Source: Candidatus Schekmanbacteria bacterium (lineage in GTDB: Bacteria; CSSED10-310; JACPHN01). From it: a stretch of 64,000 bases of DNA. The stretch lies in assembly GCA_016188575.1 (NCBI GenBank), contig JACPHN010000265.1:16455-80454 (forward strand), written 5' to 3'. Below are positions 1-10,745 of this stretch, piece by piece; position 1 is the first letter of the stretch; the number at the start of each line of letters is the position of its first letter. A program made the position numbers and the translations under genes. The notes beneath the pieces are model-generated. The model worked only from the letters and a program-made list of their open reading frames with translations, had not been told where the DNA came from and searched no databases.

Positions 1-106
1 CGTCGAGCAAAACGTGATGCCCAAGGCCTTTTCTCGCCAACACGCCGAGGTGCGCAGCGCGCACGCGGTGCTGGCGGAATAGCGCCAGCCCTGCAGCGGC
101 GTTCAT
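1..106. other. Window-edge coding remnant, strand undecided
   Basis: Two readings are open at the left edge. On the plus strand a frame runs from base 2 to a TAG at 80-82 and would be the last 26 codons of a gene. On the minus strand a frame starts at ATG 104-106 and runs off the edge for 35 codons, with a GGAG about 11 bases upstream. Third-position GC is high in both, so codon bias does not choose between them. I do not recognise either peptide. Confidence 0.2.
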
Positions 107-315
107 AGGCCGGCTGGCTCCGAGCTTGCGCACCGCCGACAATTATGGATATTGTCTGCCCAAGAGCGTCTCGTGCCGTCTCGCGCCAGCGTCGCCTGTG
201 CTCATCCGCCGCGCCGTGTGCCCGCTGCAGACGCGTAGTCAGGAGGCGCTCGCACGAAAGATGCCGAGCGCGCACCGCGTCGGGCCTCACGGGAAAACCA
301 AGGAGACAGCATACC

Positions 316-1071
316 GTGCACGTGCTCATCGTTCATAGCTCCGCCCTCTCCAGAACCGTTCTGGCGCGAACCCTGCGCGCCGAGTATGACAGTGTCACGG
401 TCACCGAGACGGGAAACGACGGCGAGGCGGCGCGCCTGGTGTCCGCTCAATCATTCGACATCATCTTCGCGGAAGACCTGGCGATCCTGCAGTCTCATCC
501 CGTATTTCGCGCGGCCTTGCGCAGCAGCACCGGCAATGTGAGGGCTCCACTCGTGGCGATCACGGGGCGGGACGACGCACGCCAGCAAGCAGCGTTACGC
601 GGCGTGGACGTCCAGCGCTTCGCGCATCCGCCATTCGCGGCCGCCGACATGCGGCAGTTGGTGGCGAGCTTGTTCGATCCGGTGGCGAACCGCCGGCAGG
701 AGCGCTACTTCATCCCCGGCTGCACGGTGCGGCTGGCGACCGAGGTCGGCGGCGTGTTCGGAGAGGTCCTCAACATCAGCAAGGGCGGCTTCGCGGCGCG
801 GTTTGTTCGCGGTAGCTCCCCCTTCGATTTCCTGGCGGAGGCGAACGTGACTCTCTTTTTCCCGCAGGAATTCGCGGCGGCGCCGATCATCGGCATCGCG
901 GGTCGGCTGGTCCGTCTCAAGGTCGTCGATCGCGGCGAAGACGGCTACGCATCGGAATTGCTGGTCGCGATCCAGATGCGCTATGCGACAGTCGCCGCGC
1001 GTGACCTGCTCGCCGGGGCGCTGGACAGCTTCGCCGAGGCGGCTCGCCGGGACGCGGGCGCCTTTTCATAG
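316..1071 (+). CDS. PilZ-domain protein with degenerate receiver-like N-terminus
   Basis: A 251-residue protein. I chose the GTG at 316 because AAGGAGA lies about 10 bases upstream and the receiver-like fold begins exactly there; the longer reading from 145 adds a basic, low-complexity leader. Residues 1-115 resemble a response-regulator receiver, but the acidic pair after the first strand is replaced (VLIVHSS), the phospho-acceptor position is Glu53 (DIIFAED), and the conserved Lys near the end is missing. Residues 124-240 are a PilZ domain with RRxxR (R126, R127, R130) and NxSxxG (N153, S155), the usual cyclic-di-GMP contacts. It probably senses c-di-GMP in the cytoplasm without being phosphorylated. 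It sits 14 bases before rsmD and may be cotranscribed with it. Confidence 0.75.
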   Translation: MHVLIVHSSALSRTVLARTLRAEYDSVTVTETGNDGEAARLVSAQSFDIIFAEDLAILQSHPVFRAALRSSTGNVRAPLVAITGRDDARQQAALRGVDVQRFAHPPFAAADMRQLVASLFDPVANRRQERYFIPGCTVRLATEVGGVFGEVLNISKGGFAARFVRGSSPFDFLAEANVTLFFPQEFAAAPIIGIAGRLVRLKVVDRGEDGYASELLVAIQMRYATVAARDLLAGALDSFAEAARRDAGAFS

Positions 1072-1085
1072 CGGACGCGAAACGC

Positions 1086-1679
1086 ATGAGAATCATCGCC
1101 GGCACGGCACGCGGAAGACGTCTGTTGTCGCCCCAGGGAGGGCTCGTGCGGCCGACACCTGATCGCGTCCGCGAAGCCGTGTTCAGCATTCTCGGTCTGC
1201 GCCTCCCGGACGCGCAGGTCGCGGACTTCTTTGCAGGCACCGGGGCGCTCGGGCTCGAGGCACTCTCGCGAGGCGCGGCACACGCGTTGCTCGTCGACTC
1301 CGCCGCAGCCTCCTGCGAGCTTTGCCGCAAGAACGCCGAGCGACTCGGCATGACGCGGCAGGTCACAATCGTCGAGCGCCCGGCGCTCGCAGCCATCGCC
1401 CACCTCACCGGGCGGTGCCGCGCCTTTGACATCGTGTTCGCGGCCCCACCCTATCGCGACGAGCTGGCGTGCTCCGCGCTGCTCGACGCCCTCTCCGGTG
1501 CGCGGCTGACGGCGAACGAGGCACGCGTCGTGCTGCAGCACCACAGATCGGTGGAGCTTCCCGACCAGGTCGCCGGTTTCGAGCGCGACGACGTGCGGAT
1601 CTACGGGATCACGGCCGTAAGCATCTACGTGTCGGCGGCCGCCCTGGGCCGAGACGGCGAGCCGCCGCCGCAGTGTTGA
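1086..1679 (+). CDS. rsmD: RsmD-family 16S rRNA guanine-N2 methyltransferase with altered motif IV
   Basis: A 197-residue protein of normal RsmD length. The family methylates G966 of 16S rRNA using S-adenosylmethionine. The N-terminus (MRIIAGTARGRRL), the RPTPDRVREAVFSIL helix, the SAM-binding loop (FFAGTGALGLEALSRGA, about residues 48-64) and the acidic residue of motif II are all family-like. The expected catalytic (N/D)PP(Y/F) motif reads APPY: position 120 is Ala where RsmD has Asp. The reading frame is intact around it, so this is not a simple frameshift. The protein may therefore have low or altered activity. It follows the PilZ gene by 14 bases and precedes moaA by 89 bases. Confidence 0.8.
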   Translation: MRIIAGTARGRRLLSPQGGLVRPTPDRVREAVFSILGLRLPDAQVADFFAGTGALGLEALSRGAAHALLVDSAAASCELCRKNAERLGMTRQVTIVERPALAAIAHLTGRCRAFDIVFAAPPYRDELACSALLDALSGARLTANEARVVLQHHRSVELPDQVAGFERDDVRIYGITAVSIYVSAAALGRDGEPPPQC

Positions 1680-1768
1680 CCACCACGCGCGCTGCGCGTA
1701 CGATAGCCACTCGTGCGCATCAGCGCCCGCTGCGCTCCCGCCGCCACCTGCTCGGAGGGTCCCCCAAA

Positions 1769-2767
1769 ATGCTCACTGACCGTTTCGGCCGCCACCATGA
1801 CAGCCTCCGCATCAGCGTTACCGACCGATGCAATCTCCGCTGCCGCTACTGCATGCCGGAGGGCAAAGTCGACTTCCTGCCGCGCCGTGAGGTGCTGAGC
1901 TTCGAGGAGATCGAGCGCATTGCGGCGCTCATGATGCGGCTCGGGGTGCGAAAGATGCGCTTGACGGGCGGCGAGCCACTCCTGCGGCGCGGATTGCCGG
2001 TGCTGGTGGCGCGGCTGGCGGCGTTGCCCGGGCTCGCCGATCTGGGGCTCACCACCAATGGGCTACTGCTGGCACAACACGCGGCCGCTCTCTATGATGC
2101 GGGATTGCGGCGTCTCAACGTCAGCCTCGATAGCCTCGATCCGGAGACCTTCAACAACCTCGTCCGCGACTCCTCGGGGAGGGGACTCAGGCGCGTCCTG
2201 GACGGCATCATGGAGGCGAAAAGGATCGGGTTTCGGCCCATCAAGATCAACGCGGTGGCGATCTCGGGGACAACCGATCGAGAGCTCGCCCAGCTCGGGC
2301 GCCTGGCACGGGAGTGGGACGTCGAGGTGCGCTTCATCGAGCTGATGCCGCTGGACTCCGAGGGCCGCTGGATGCGCCACAGCGTGCTCTCGGCGCGGCA
2401 GATCGTCGAGGCGCTGTCGCGCGAAGTGGGCCCGTTGCGCCGGCGTGCTGTATCGCCGGGCGACCCCTCGCCCGCTCAGGAGTACGAATTCGCGGACGGC
2501 TGTGGCCGGATCGGTATCATCGCCTCGGTGACGGAACCATTTTGCAGCCGCTGCAACCGCCTGCGGATCGCGGCAAACGGGCGGTTCCGGTATTGCCTGT
2601 TTGCGCTGGAGGATCTGGACGTCCGCGCCTTGCTGCGGAGCGGTGGAACGGACGAGGAGATCGAGCACGCCGTGCGCACGTGGGTGACGCGCAAGTGGGA
2701 AGGCCATCAGATCAACGCCGACGAGTTCATACGTCCGCCGCAACCGATGCACGTGCTGGGCGGTTAG
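1769..2767 (+). CDS. moaA: GTP 3',8-cyclase MoaA
   Basis: A 332-residue radical-SAM enzyme for the first step of molybdenum cofactor synthesis, converting GTP to 3',8-cyclo-GTP. The start ATG at 1769 follows GGAGGGT at about 9 bases, and the product then begins with a normal MoaA N-terminus. The radical-SAM cysteines are C21, C25 and C28 (CNLRCRYC). The GGEP motif is at 67-70. The second cluster is C259, C262 and C276 (CSRC...C). The protein ends in Gly-Gly (MHVLGG), the C-terminal tail needed for MoaA activity. No other molybdopterin gene is in the window. A strong hairpin follows the stop codon. Confidence 0.95.
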   Translation: MLTDRFGRHHDSLRISVTDRCNLRCRYCMPEGKVDFLPRREVLSFEEIERIAALMMRLGVRKMRLTGGEPLLRRGLPVLVARLAALPGLADLGLTTNGLLLAQHAAALYDAGLRRLNVSLDSLDPETFNNLVRDSSGRGLRRVLDGIMEAKRIGFRPIKINAVAISGTTDRELAQLGRLAREWDVEVRFIELMPLDSEGRWMRHSVLSARQIVEALSREVGPLRRRAVSPGDPSPAQEYEFADGCGRIGIIASVTEPFCSRCNRLRIAANGRFRYCLFALEDLDVRALLRSGGTDEEIEHAVRTWVTRKWEGHQINADEFIRPPQPMHVLGG

Positions 2768-2775
2768 GCGGCGCC

Positions 2776-2796
2776 GGCGCGCGGATCCCGCGCGCC
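2776..2796. terminator. Hairpin between convergent moaA and aceB
   Basis: A perfect 9-base GC stem (GGCGCGCGG, pairing with CCGCGCGCC) with an ATC loop lies just after the moaA stop codon and before the convergent malate synthase stop. On the plus strand GTCTTCG follows, so the U-tract is poor. Position and stem strength suggest a terminator for one or both genes. Confidence 0.5.
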
Positions 2797-2832
2797 GTCT
2801 TCGCCGCCCTGCGCAGACGTTAGACTCGCGCG

Positions 2833-4455
<1,623 letters not shown>

Positions 4456-4595
4456 GAGCTCTCCCATTGGCCCCACCGCTCGCGAGCGAGGCGGCGCTGG
4501 GCGGGTTGCTGAGGCGCCGGCCCACGGACGCCCCGCTTGCGGAGCGCCGGCGCCCGATGGTTTGCGCCGAAGTCTACAGTCGACCACGCGGTGCG

Positions 4596-6476
4596 TCAAC
4601 GCGGACGATCAGGCCAGCCCGCAGGTTTGTCTTCACTTCGCGTTGTTCCAAGGGCCAGGAACCGAGCGCAGCGAGGACCAGGGCGGCGCCGCTCTCGCGC
4701 TCGCCGACTCCACCCGCGCGTCGCCATGGCGGCGCCCAAGCCCAGCCCGCACAGCACTCCCGCCAGCAGCGCACCGCTCGGGACTGGCTGAAGCTGCCAC
4801 TGCGCTCGCGCGCTGGCCAGGCCGGGCGGCGAGGTGTCCGCGAAGCGCGCGCGCACCGTGTCCGGGCTGGCGACGCGCAGGACTCGCGCTCCGGCATCGC
4901 TTGCCTCCAGAGAGAATCCGATTCCGCCCGGCGCCGTTGCGAACGTGCCCGAACCCACCTCCGTCTCCGTCAGCTCCACGCCGAATCCCACCGGGTCGCC
5001 CGTTTCGCTCGATACTGACACCGTGCGCGTATCCGGTTGCGACGGGTCATCCGCTGGATCTGGATCGTACAAGCGCAGCGCGGCGTGGTCGTTCAGGCGG
5101 GCGTAGAGCGGCCGATCGAACGAGAGAATGCCGGACACGGGGGGCGATGTCGGAGTTGGTGTCGCCGTCGCTGTTGGCGTCGCCGTCGCTGTTGGCGTCG
5201 CCGTCGGCAGCGGCGTCGGCTTGTCCGTGAAGACGTGCACCATCCGCGGATCGGGCGGTGGGTAGGTTCTCCCCGTGTAGGTGCGTCCGAATACGTCAAT
5301 ACCGCTGCCATCCGGTGGCACAAGCAGCCGCGCGTCGCTGAGCTGCTCCTCGGCCGCCGCCGACTGGCGAAACAGCGTCTCGAGCCCGAAGCCTCCGCCG
5401 GTGCTCGTCGCCAGGCGGACCTGACCAATCGTCGACTGCTGATACCCATTGACATGGCTGGAGGCCAGGTCCGAGAAGAAGATGCGCACGACCCCGAAGG
5501 CGTCGATTGCCATCATGGCCTGAAAGCCGGTGAAATGCGTCCCGTCCGAGCCGTCATAGTCGTCCGTGCGGTCGGCGACGGTCGTCATCGACCAGGCCGC
5601 TAACCCGGCGCGCTGGAAGTAGGCCAGGATGCTTCCGGAATCCGACCCGGTAATGACGTTATAGCGCCGATGGGCCGCCACTGCCGGCGTGCCGTCGGGG
5701 AGGAGCTGCACCGAGGGGCCGCGAAAGGCGGCGTCCTGGTTTGGCGGCGCGTCGGCGGCGATCAGCTCCTCCTGGAAGGAGCCGCCCGCGTTGCTCACGT
5801 AATACAGCTCGGCAGGCCAGAGCTCGTCGAAGGAGCGCCGGATTTGCAGGCTGTAAACGATGTGCACAAGGCTGCCGTCGCCGGGAGCCAGGTCCGCACC
5901 GATCAGGCACCGACTATCGGACTGCCGGCTCGGGATTTCCTGCTGCAGCACGGTCCCGCCCCGGATACTCAGGTACAGCAGGCTGTTCGGCGGTGTCGAG
6001 CAGGGGAGCACGGACGCGGGTTCGTTATGCCCAAGAAGGTGAAAAGCGCCGTCGCGATAGCGCGCGTCCCAGTGGTTATAGATTTGCGAGCTGAGCACGG
6101 CCTCGGTGATCCAGCCTGTGCCCGACCGGGTCAGGTGCAGTAGGTCGGCACCGCTTCGCAGAAAGACGTGCGCCGCGCCGCCGTCGTCGTACAGCAGGAT
6201 GGCAGGCCACAGTGGGCGCGTCGGCTCTCCATGAACCAGCACCGCCTCGTCCGCGACCACAGTGCCCGACGGGTCGAGCCCATAGTACCGCAGGATGTAG
6301 TCGAGCGCATCATAGTAGAGGACGCCGACGCTCCGATCGGCAGTCACGGCTGCATCAATTACGCCGACGTCGGCCTTTGGGAGCTCCACCTGCACGTGCG
6401 CGGCAAGCGCCGTGCTCATGAGGGCAACGCCCAGCGCCGCCGCTCCCCGCAGCACCGTCCTCGCTCGTAGACTCAT
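4596..6476 (-). CDS. Secreted protein with Thr-Pro linker and C-terminal membrane tail
   Basis: A 626-residue protein of unknown function. An N-terminal signal peptide is clear (basic [10 protein letters not shown], then a hydrophobic core, with a likely cleavage after ALA). Residues about 30-420 look like an all-beta exported domain, possibly a propeller, with repeated segments mentioning VHIVYSL- and VHVFTDK-type strands. A Thr-Pro-Ala linker ([17 protein letters not shown]) follows, encoded by an 18-base tandem repeat. A second beta domain then leads to a C-terminal hydrophobic helix starting VPSGALLAG and followed by [10 protein letters not shown]. That last part resembles PEP-CTERM-type or other sorting tails, but about 25 residues follow the basic cluster, which is long for such signals. 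It lies 140 bases upstream of aceB on the same strand. Confidence 0.6.
   Translation of the reverse strand: MSLRARTVLRGAAALGVALMSTALAAHVQVELPKADVGVIDAAVTADRSVGVLYYDALDYILRYYGLDPSGTVVADEAVLVHGEPTRPLWPAILLYDDGGAAHVFLRSGADLLHLTRSGTGWITEAVLSSQIYNHWDARYRDGAFHLLGHNEPASVLPCSTPPNSLLYLSIRGGTVLQQEIPSRQSDSRCLIGADLAPGDGSLVHIVYSLQIRRSFDELWPAELYYVSNAGGSFQEELIAADAPPNQDAAFRGPSVQLLPDGTPAVAAHRRYNVITGSDSGSILAYFQRAGLAAWSMTTVADRTDDYDGSDGTHFTGFQAMMAIDAFGVVRIFFSDLASSHVNGYQQSTIGQVRLATSTGGGFGLETLFRQSAAAEEQLSDARLLVPPDGSGIDVFGRTYTGRTYPPPDPRMVHVFTDKPTPLPTATPTATATPTATATPTPTSPPVSGILSFDRPLYARLNDHAALRLYDPDPADDPSQPDTRTVSVSSETGDPVGFGVELTETEVGSGTFATAPGGIGFSLEASDAGARVLRVASPDTVRARFADTSPPGLASARAQWQLQPVPSGALLAGVLCGLGLGAAMATRGWSRRARERRRPGPRCARFLALGTTRSEDKPAGWPDRPR
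5161..5214. repeat. 18-base tandem repeat encoding the Thr-Pro linker
   Basis: Two exact copies of GTCGCCGTCGCTGTTGGC are followed by a diverged third copy (5197-5214). They lie inside the secreted-protein gene and encode its TPTATA-type linker on the minus strand. Slippage would change linker length without shifting frame. Confidence 0.85.
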
Positions 6477-6702
6477 TCGTCAAGCCCCATGGGTAACGCC
6501 TCCCCGTTGTGCGGACACCGTACCGCGACGCCGAAGGCGAACGCAAGACTGCACGCGACCCCGGATCCACCGCCTGGTCGCCCTCGGTGCGACGACAGTG
6601 CATCGGTCCCGCGCTCATGCTACGCTCTGCGACGCATGTACCTCGCTCGCTTCGCGACCACCGCCGCCACTCACTGCACCGACAGCGCTCAGGACGAAAC
6701 CT

Positions 6703-9432
6703 ATGATCTCCTGCTCCCCACAACTCCGGCCCCTTGCCTTTCTCGCCTTGGCGTTCACCTTCGCGCTACCTCCGTCCGCCTCCATCGCGGCGACGGATCA
6801 GGAGCAGCCCAAGCCCCCGAAGCCCAACCTCACGCCGCAATACCCGCCCGATCGCCCCGCCGACGTCGCTCACGTCGCGCTGGACCTGGCCATGGACTTC
6901 GAGCAGCGCGCCATCGCGGGAACCGCGACCCTGTTCTTTACCCCGCTCGGCAAGCCGGTGCGCACGTTCGAGCTCGATGCCGTCGACCTTGACGTCAGCG
7001 AGGTGCGCCTGGCCCTGGTGCCGAAAGCGGCGTCCACCGCCGACTGGTCCTTTCCCGCTGCGGCCGCTACGGCCTGCACTTTCTCGTGGCGAAAGCGGCG
7101 CCTCGTCGTGACGTTTCCACAAGACGTGCCTGCCGGGCAGTATGCCGCGCTCGGCATCGTGTACCGCGCGGAACCCGGCGAGGGCCTCTATTTCCAGCGC
7201 CCAACCGCGGAGAACCCGAGCGAGCGCGTCGCCGTCTGGTCGCATGGAGAGACCGACGGCAACCGCCACTGGTATCCGTCCCACGACTATCCCAATGACC
7301 GTTTTACGTCCGAGCTCCGCGTGACCGTCCCGAAAGCGTTCCGCGTCGTCGCCAACGGCGTTCTCGTTGCCGCCGCGCCGGGTGCCGCCCCAGAGACTAC
7401 CACCTACCACTGGCGCATGGACGCCGAGCACGTCAACTACCTGATCGCGTTCGCCGCCGCCGACTACGTCGAGTATCGCCAGGAGTGGGACGGGATCCCG
7501 ATTCTCTCCTATGTCGCCCCGGCGGAGCTGCCGAAGGCAGCGGAGACGTTTCGACGCGTCCCCGAGATGGTCAAATTCTTCAGCGACAAGACCGGCTATC
7601 GCTACCCGTACGCGAAGGTTGGACACGCCATTGCGCAGGACTTCTTCGCCTCCGGGATGGAAAATACCTCGATTACCTTTCTTACCCCGAGCGTGCTGAT
7701 CACCGCGGAGGATCGCGACACCTGGGAGCCGGAAAACCTCCTCGCGCACGAGCTTGTCCACCACTGGTTCGGCGACTTGATCACAACCCGCGACTGGAGC
7801 CACGTCTGGCTCAATGAGGGTTTTGCGACCTACTTTGCGGACCTGTTCACGGAGCACTGGAAGGGCGGCGACGAATTTGTCGCGGCGATGGACGGCAACG
7901 CGGCCGACTACTTCGAGGAGGCGCTCGACTACCAGCGCGCGATCGTCACGTACGAGTATGAGGACGCCGGCGAGCTTTTTGACGAGCACGCCTATCCGAA
8001 GGGTGGTTGGGTTTTGCACATGTTGCGGCACCTGCTCGGCGAGGATGCCTTCTGGTCAGGCATGCGGCGGTATGTGCACGACCACGCCAACGGCATCGTG
8101 CAGACGGACGATTTTCGGGCGGCGCTGGAGGCGGCGAGCGGCCGCGAGCTCCGGTGGTTCTTTGACCAGTGGCTTCTCCGCGCGGGCCACCCAGAGATCA
8201 CGGTGGAATGGCGGTGGCGCGACGACACCCGGGGGCTGGAGGTGACGCTGGCGCAGAAGAGCTCGGTGGAGAGCGACGAGCGCCCGTTCCGCGTTTCCCT
8301 GCCGGTGCGCGCAGTGCTGCCGGATGGGAGCCGTAAGGACCTCGTGCTGGACCTTGACGAGTCGCGCCGCGTGCTCAGTTTTGCGTTGGAAGAAAGCCCG
8401 GAGTGGGTCGAGCTCGATCCCGAGCTGACAGTGCTGGCGAAGGTCATCGACAAGGCAGACGCTCCACAGCTCATGGCCCAACTCGCCAAGGGCACGACGA
8501 CCTACGCGCGCATGGCGGCGGCGCGTGCGCTAAAAGACAGTCTGTCGCGCCCGGGAGTGATCGCGGCGCTGCGCGCGGCATTGAGCGCACCGGACGCGTT
8601 TTGGTCGATCCAGTCCGCGGCTGCTCTCAGTTTGGGTGAGAGCGGCGCCGAGACTGCCTGCGCCGCACTTCGCACCGCCGTGCCGCTGGTCTCGTCGCCG
8701 TGGTCGCGTAGGGACGTGGCGCGCGCGCTTGGTTCCTGCCGGGGTGAGGAGGACGCCCAGGTACTGACCGCACTGGCGCTCGACGATGCCAGCGACTCCG
8801 TGCGTGAGGACGCCGTGGAAGCGCTCGGAACAAGCGCTCCGGAGCGGCTGGCAAGCACTGCCGGGGCGCTCCTTGGCCATCGCTCGCAGCGCGAGCGTGT
8901 GGCGCGCGCGACTGCCAGGGCGCTCGCGGCGGCCAGCGGTCGCTCGGAGAACGTGGCGCTCCTGCGCAAGCACCTCGACGCGAAGTTGCCGGCAACGGTG
9001 TATCGCGAAATCGTGCGCGGTCTGGGGACGAGCGCCGGCGCGGCCGACCTGCCGGCGCCCGACAGAGCGCGCGTGCGGGAGCAGCTTGAAGCGTTCTTGC
9101 TCAGCCCCGAGGTAAGCACCACGGCGGCGGCCCTGGACGGCCTCGCGGACCTTGGGGATCAGAGCTCCGTGTCAGCAATCGATCGTCTGCGGGTGCGCAC
9201 GCGCTCGGACTACCTTCGCCACAAGGCGGAACGAGTCGCGAGCCGGCTGCGCGCGAGCGCAACCGAGCGCAAGCCCAACACCGCGCTTCAGGAGCGCCTC
9301 ACGAAACTCGAGGAGCGATTGCAGGAAGCGGAAAAGCAGCTCGAGGAGCTACGCCGCCGAGGCGGCACGCCCGCGCCGAGCGGCGCTGCGGCGACAGGTG
9401 GCACCGCGGCGACAGGCGGCACTGCGAAGTAG
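6703..9432 (+). CDS. M1-family zinc aminopeptidase with HEAT-like C-terminus
   Basis: A 909-residue exported peptidase. The ATG at 6703 gives a clean signal peptide (LAFLALAFTFALPPSASIAA). The M1 core has the exopeptidase motif as SGMEN (G318-N321) and the zinc site HELVH (H349-H353) followed 18 residues later by E372 (WLNEGFA). The region after about residue 580 consists of repeated two-helix units resembling HEAT repeats. The final 60 residues are a coiled coil (about LTKLEERLQEAEKQLEELRR) and a Gly-Thr-Ala tail. It probably trims peptides in the periplasm. It is divergent from the secreted-protein gene. The upstream ribosome-binding site is weak, and longer in-frame starts are possible. 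Confidence 0.88.
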   Translation: MISCSPQLRPLAFLALAFTFALPPSASIAATDQEQPKPPKPNLTPQYPPDRPADVAHVALDLAMDFEQRAIAGTATLFFTPLGKPVRTFELDAVDLDVSEVRLALVPKAASTADWSFPAAAATACTFSWRKRRLVVTFPQDVPAGQYAALGIVYRAEPGEGLYFQRPTAENPSERVAVWSHGETDGNRHWYPSHDYPNDRFTSELRVTVPKAFRVVANGVLVAAAPGAAPETTTYHWRMDAEHVNYLIAFAAADYVEYRQEWDGIPILSYVAPAELPKAAETFRRVPEMVKFFSDKTGYRYPYAKVGHAIAQDFFASGMENTSITFLTPSVLITAEDRDTWEPENLLAHELVHHWFGDLITTRDWSHVWLNEGFATYFADLFTEHWKGGDEFVAAMDGNAADYFEEALDYQRAIVTYEYEDAGELFDEHAYPKGGWVLHMLRHLLGEDAFWSGMRRYVHDHANGIVQTDDFRAALEAASGRELRWFFDQWLLRAGHPEITVEWRWRDDTRGLEVTLAQKSSVESDERPFRVSLPVRAVLPDGSRKDLVLDLDESRRVLSFALEESPEWVELDPELTVLAKVIDKADAPQLMAQLAKGTTTYARMAAARALKDSLSRPGVIAALRAALSAPDAFWSIQSAAALSLGESGAETACAALRTAVPLVSSPWSRRDVARALGSCRGEEDAQVLTALALDDASDSVREDAVEALGTSAPERLASTAGALLGHRSQRERVARATARALAAASGRSENVALLRKHLDAKLPATVYREIVRGLGTSAGAADLPAPDRARVREQLEAFLLSPEVSTTAAALDGLADLGDQSSVSAIDRLRVRTRSDYLRHKAERVASRLRASATERKPNTALQERLTKLEERLQEAEKQLEELRRRGGTPAPSGAAATGGTAATGGTAK

Positions 9433-9564
9433 GCGGCCGCGCGCGCCACTGGCCCGCCGCGGCCGTGCGCCAACTGTTCACCTGCCCCTCACTTGCGGGG
9501 GGGACAGCAGGGAGATCAGGAATGGCGCAGCAACGCGTTCGCGCCCGTGCTCCGAGAACCGAGA

Positions 9565-9588
9565 TGACCCGCGCCGGGGCGTGGGTCA
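9565..9588. terminator. Hairpin between convergent genes
   Basis: TGACCC and GGGTCA form a perfect stem around a GC-rich loop that can itself pair (GCGCC with GGGGC). On the plus strand GTCTTTCC follows. The right arm overlaps the stop codon of the minus-strand gene at 9586. It is placed to terminate the M1 peptidase transcript. Confidence 0.4.
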
Positions 9589-9834
9589 GTCTTTCCCCGT
9601 GGCGAATCCAGCCGGCTTGCGCTTGCCCAGGTCAGCCGCCTCCTGCTCCAGCTCCGCCAGCATGATGAAGACTCGGCGATACAGCGCCATCGCTTCCTCT
9701 CGCTTCTCCTCCGGAAGCTCCGCAAGCTGTAGCGCGAGCTGTAGCGCGACTTCGTGGCGCGACTTACCCAAGCGGATCATACCCTCTCCTTGTTCGAGCT
9801 CGGCTCCGAGGCGGCCCGCGGTGTCTACCGCCAT
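9586..9834 (-). CDS. Small helical protein, unknown function
   Basis: An 82-residue charged, mostly helical protein that I do not recognise. GGGAGGT about 7 bases before ATG 9834 supports the start. The centre (SRHEVALQLALQLAELPEEKREEAMALYRRVFIMLAELEQE) should form one or two amphipathic helices, possibly a dimerising coiled coil. There is no signal peptide or membrane segment. It is the most downstream gene of a minus-strand run that includes the FHA proteins, with a 44-base gap to the gene before it. Confidence 0.55.
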   Translation of the reverse strand: MAVDTAGRLGAELEQGEGMIRLGKSRHEVALQLALQLAELPEEKREEAMALYRRVFIMLAELEQEAADLGKRKPAGFATGKD

Positions 9835-9878
9835 GGCAAGTACCTCCCGTCCAGATTTGGCGTGCAGAGCATCAGTCT

Positions 9879-10205
9879 TCAGAAGCGACCGTTCAAGCGG
9901 TTTTCGATCAGCTCTTCGAGCTGCTCGAGCGCCGCGACGAGACGCTCGAAGCCTCCCGAGACGGCCTTCTGCAACTGACTACCCCAGTCCTTGAGGTCCA
10001 GGCTGCTTACGCGCCCATCCTTGCGCGCCCATTCCGGCGCCACGCGCTGGCCGATGCGGTCCAGCCGCTCGCCCAGGAGGCGCTGCTGATGCGGATCGAA
10101 CTGGACCAGCAGCTTGTCCTTGCGCTGATTCCAGCCCGCAATCAGCCATGTGCCTTCGTAGAACTTGCGGAGATTCTCTTCGTAATCCCTGTCCTGAAAA
10201 CTCAT
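9879..10205 (-). CDS. Small soluble protein downstream of FHA genes
   Basis: A 108-residue protein I cannot assign. It begins MSFQDRDYEENLRKFYEGTW, and the second half is acidic and helical (FERLVAALEQLEELIENRL). It has no membrane segment. The gene starts 4 bases after the tail-anchored FHA gene ends, so it is very likely cotranscribed with it. A GAGGA lies only 1-2 bases before the ATG, closer than usual, so a short correction to the start is possible. Confidence 0.55.
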   Translation of the reverse strand: MSFQDRDYEENLRKFYEGTWLIAGWNQRKDKLLVQFDPHQQRLLGERLDRIGQRVAPEWARKDGRVSSLDLKDWGSQLQKAVSGGFERLVAALEQLEELIENRLNGRF

Positions 10206-10209
10206 TTCC

Positions 10210-10734
10210 TCAAATTAGCACGATAACGACAACGATGATGGCCACAAGGGCGGCAACTCCGGCGATCCCGATGAGGATCATCTCGTCTTTGCCCATCCCC
10301 TGGGCGGCTTCGGCAACGACAACGTCATCGCCTTCCGCATCGTCGTCCGGCGAAACCGCGTTGGCGGCGGTATCACCGGGCTTCGGCGGAGCATCGCCGG
10401 CGTCGCGAATCGCGCGGTCACCGACGAATACCATGCGGATGCTGGTGACGGAGATGGAATCGGCGTCCTCGAGGGGATACTTCTGGTTCGGCGAAAGCCG
10501 CTCCCCGTTGAGCCACGTGCCGTTGGTGCTGCCGGTATCGACGATGTACCAGACGTCGCCCTCGCGCATGACTTGCGCATGCTTGCTCGAGATCGCCTGA
10601 TATGGCAGATGCAGGTCATTGGACGAGTGACGGCCGATGGTGATGGCATCTTTATCGTACTCGAAGTGCTTCTCCACTTCACTGCCGGGCTCCCCCTCCA
10701 CCATGGGGAGCTCCACGATCAGACCGAATCCCAT
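10210..10734 (-). CDS. Tail-anchored FHA-domain protein
   Basis: A 174-residue protein. GGGGAG about 8 bases upstream fixes the ATG at 10734. The forkhead-associated domain spans about residues 20-105 and has GRHSSND, the Ser/His pair (SSKHAQV) and STNGTWLNG, so the phosphothreonine-binding residues are intact. An acidic linker (DDDAEGDD) follows. The last 24 residues are a single hydrophobic helix (ILIGIAGVAALVAIIVVVIV) ending at the stop codon, so the protein should be inserted by its C-terminus with FHA in the cytoplasm. It starts 11 bases after the large FHA gene. No Ser/Thr kinase is encoded nearby. Confidence 0.85.
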   Translation of the reverse strand: MGFGLIVELPMVEGEPGSEVEKHFEYDKDAITIGRHSSNDLHLPYQAISSKHAQVMREGDVWYIVDTGSTNGTWLNGERLSPNQKYPLEDADSISVTSIRMVFVGDRAIRDAGDAPPKPGDTAANAVSPDDDAEGDDVVVAEAAQGMGKDEMILIGIAGVAALVAIIVVVIVLI

Positions 10735-10745
10735 GTGTTTCTCCC

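Noticed and set aside
5161-5214. Short tandem repeats as a possible CRISPR
   Set aside because: The 18-base units are contiguous with no spacers and encode a Thr-Pro linker in frame.
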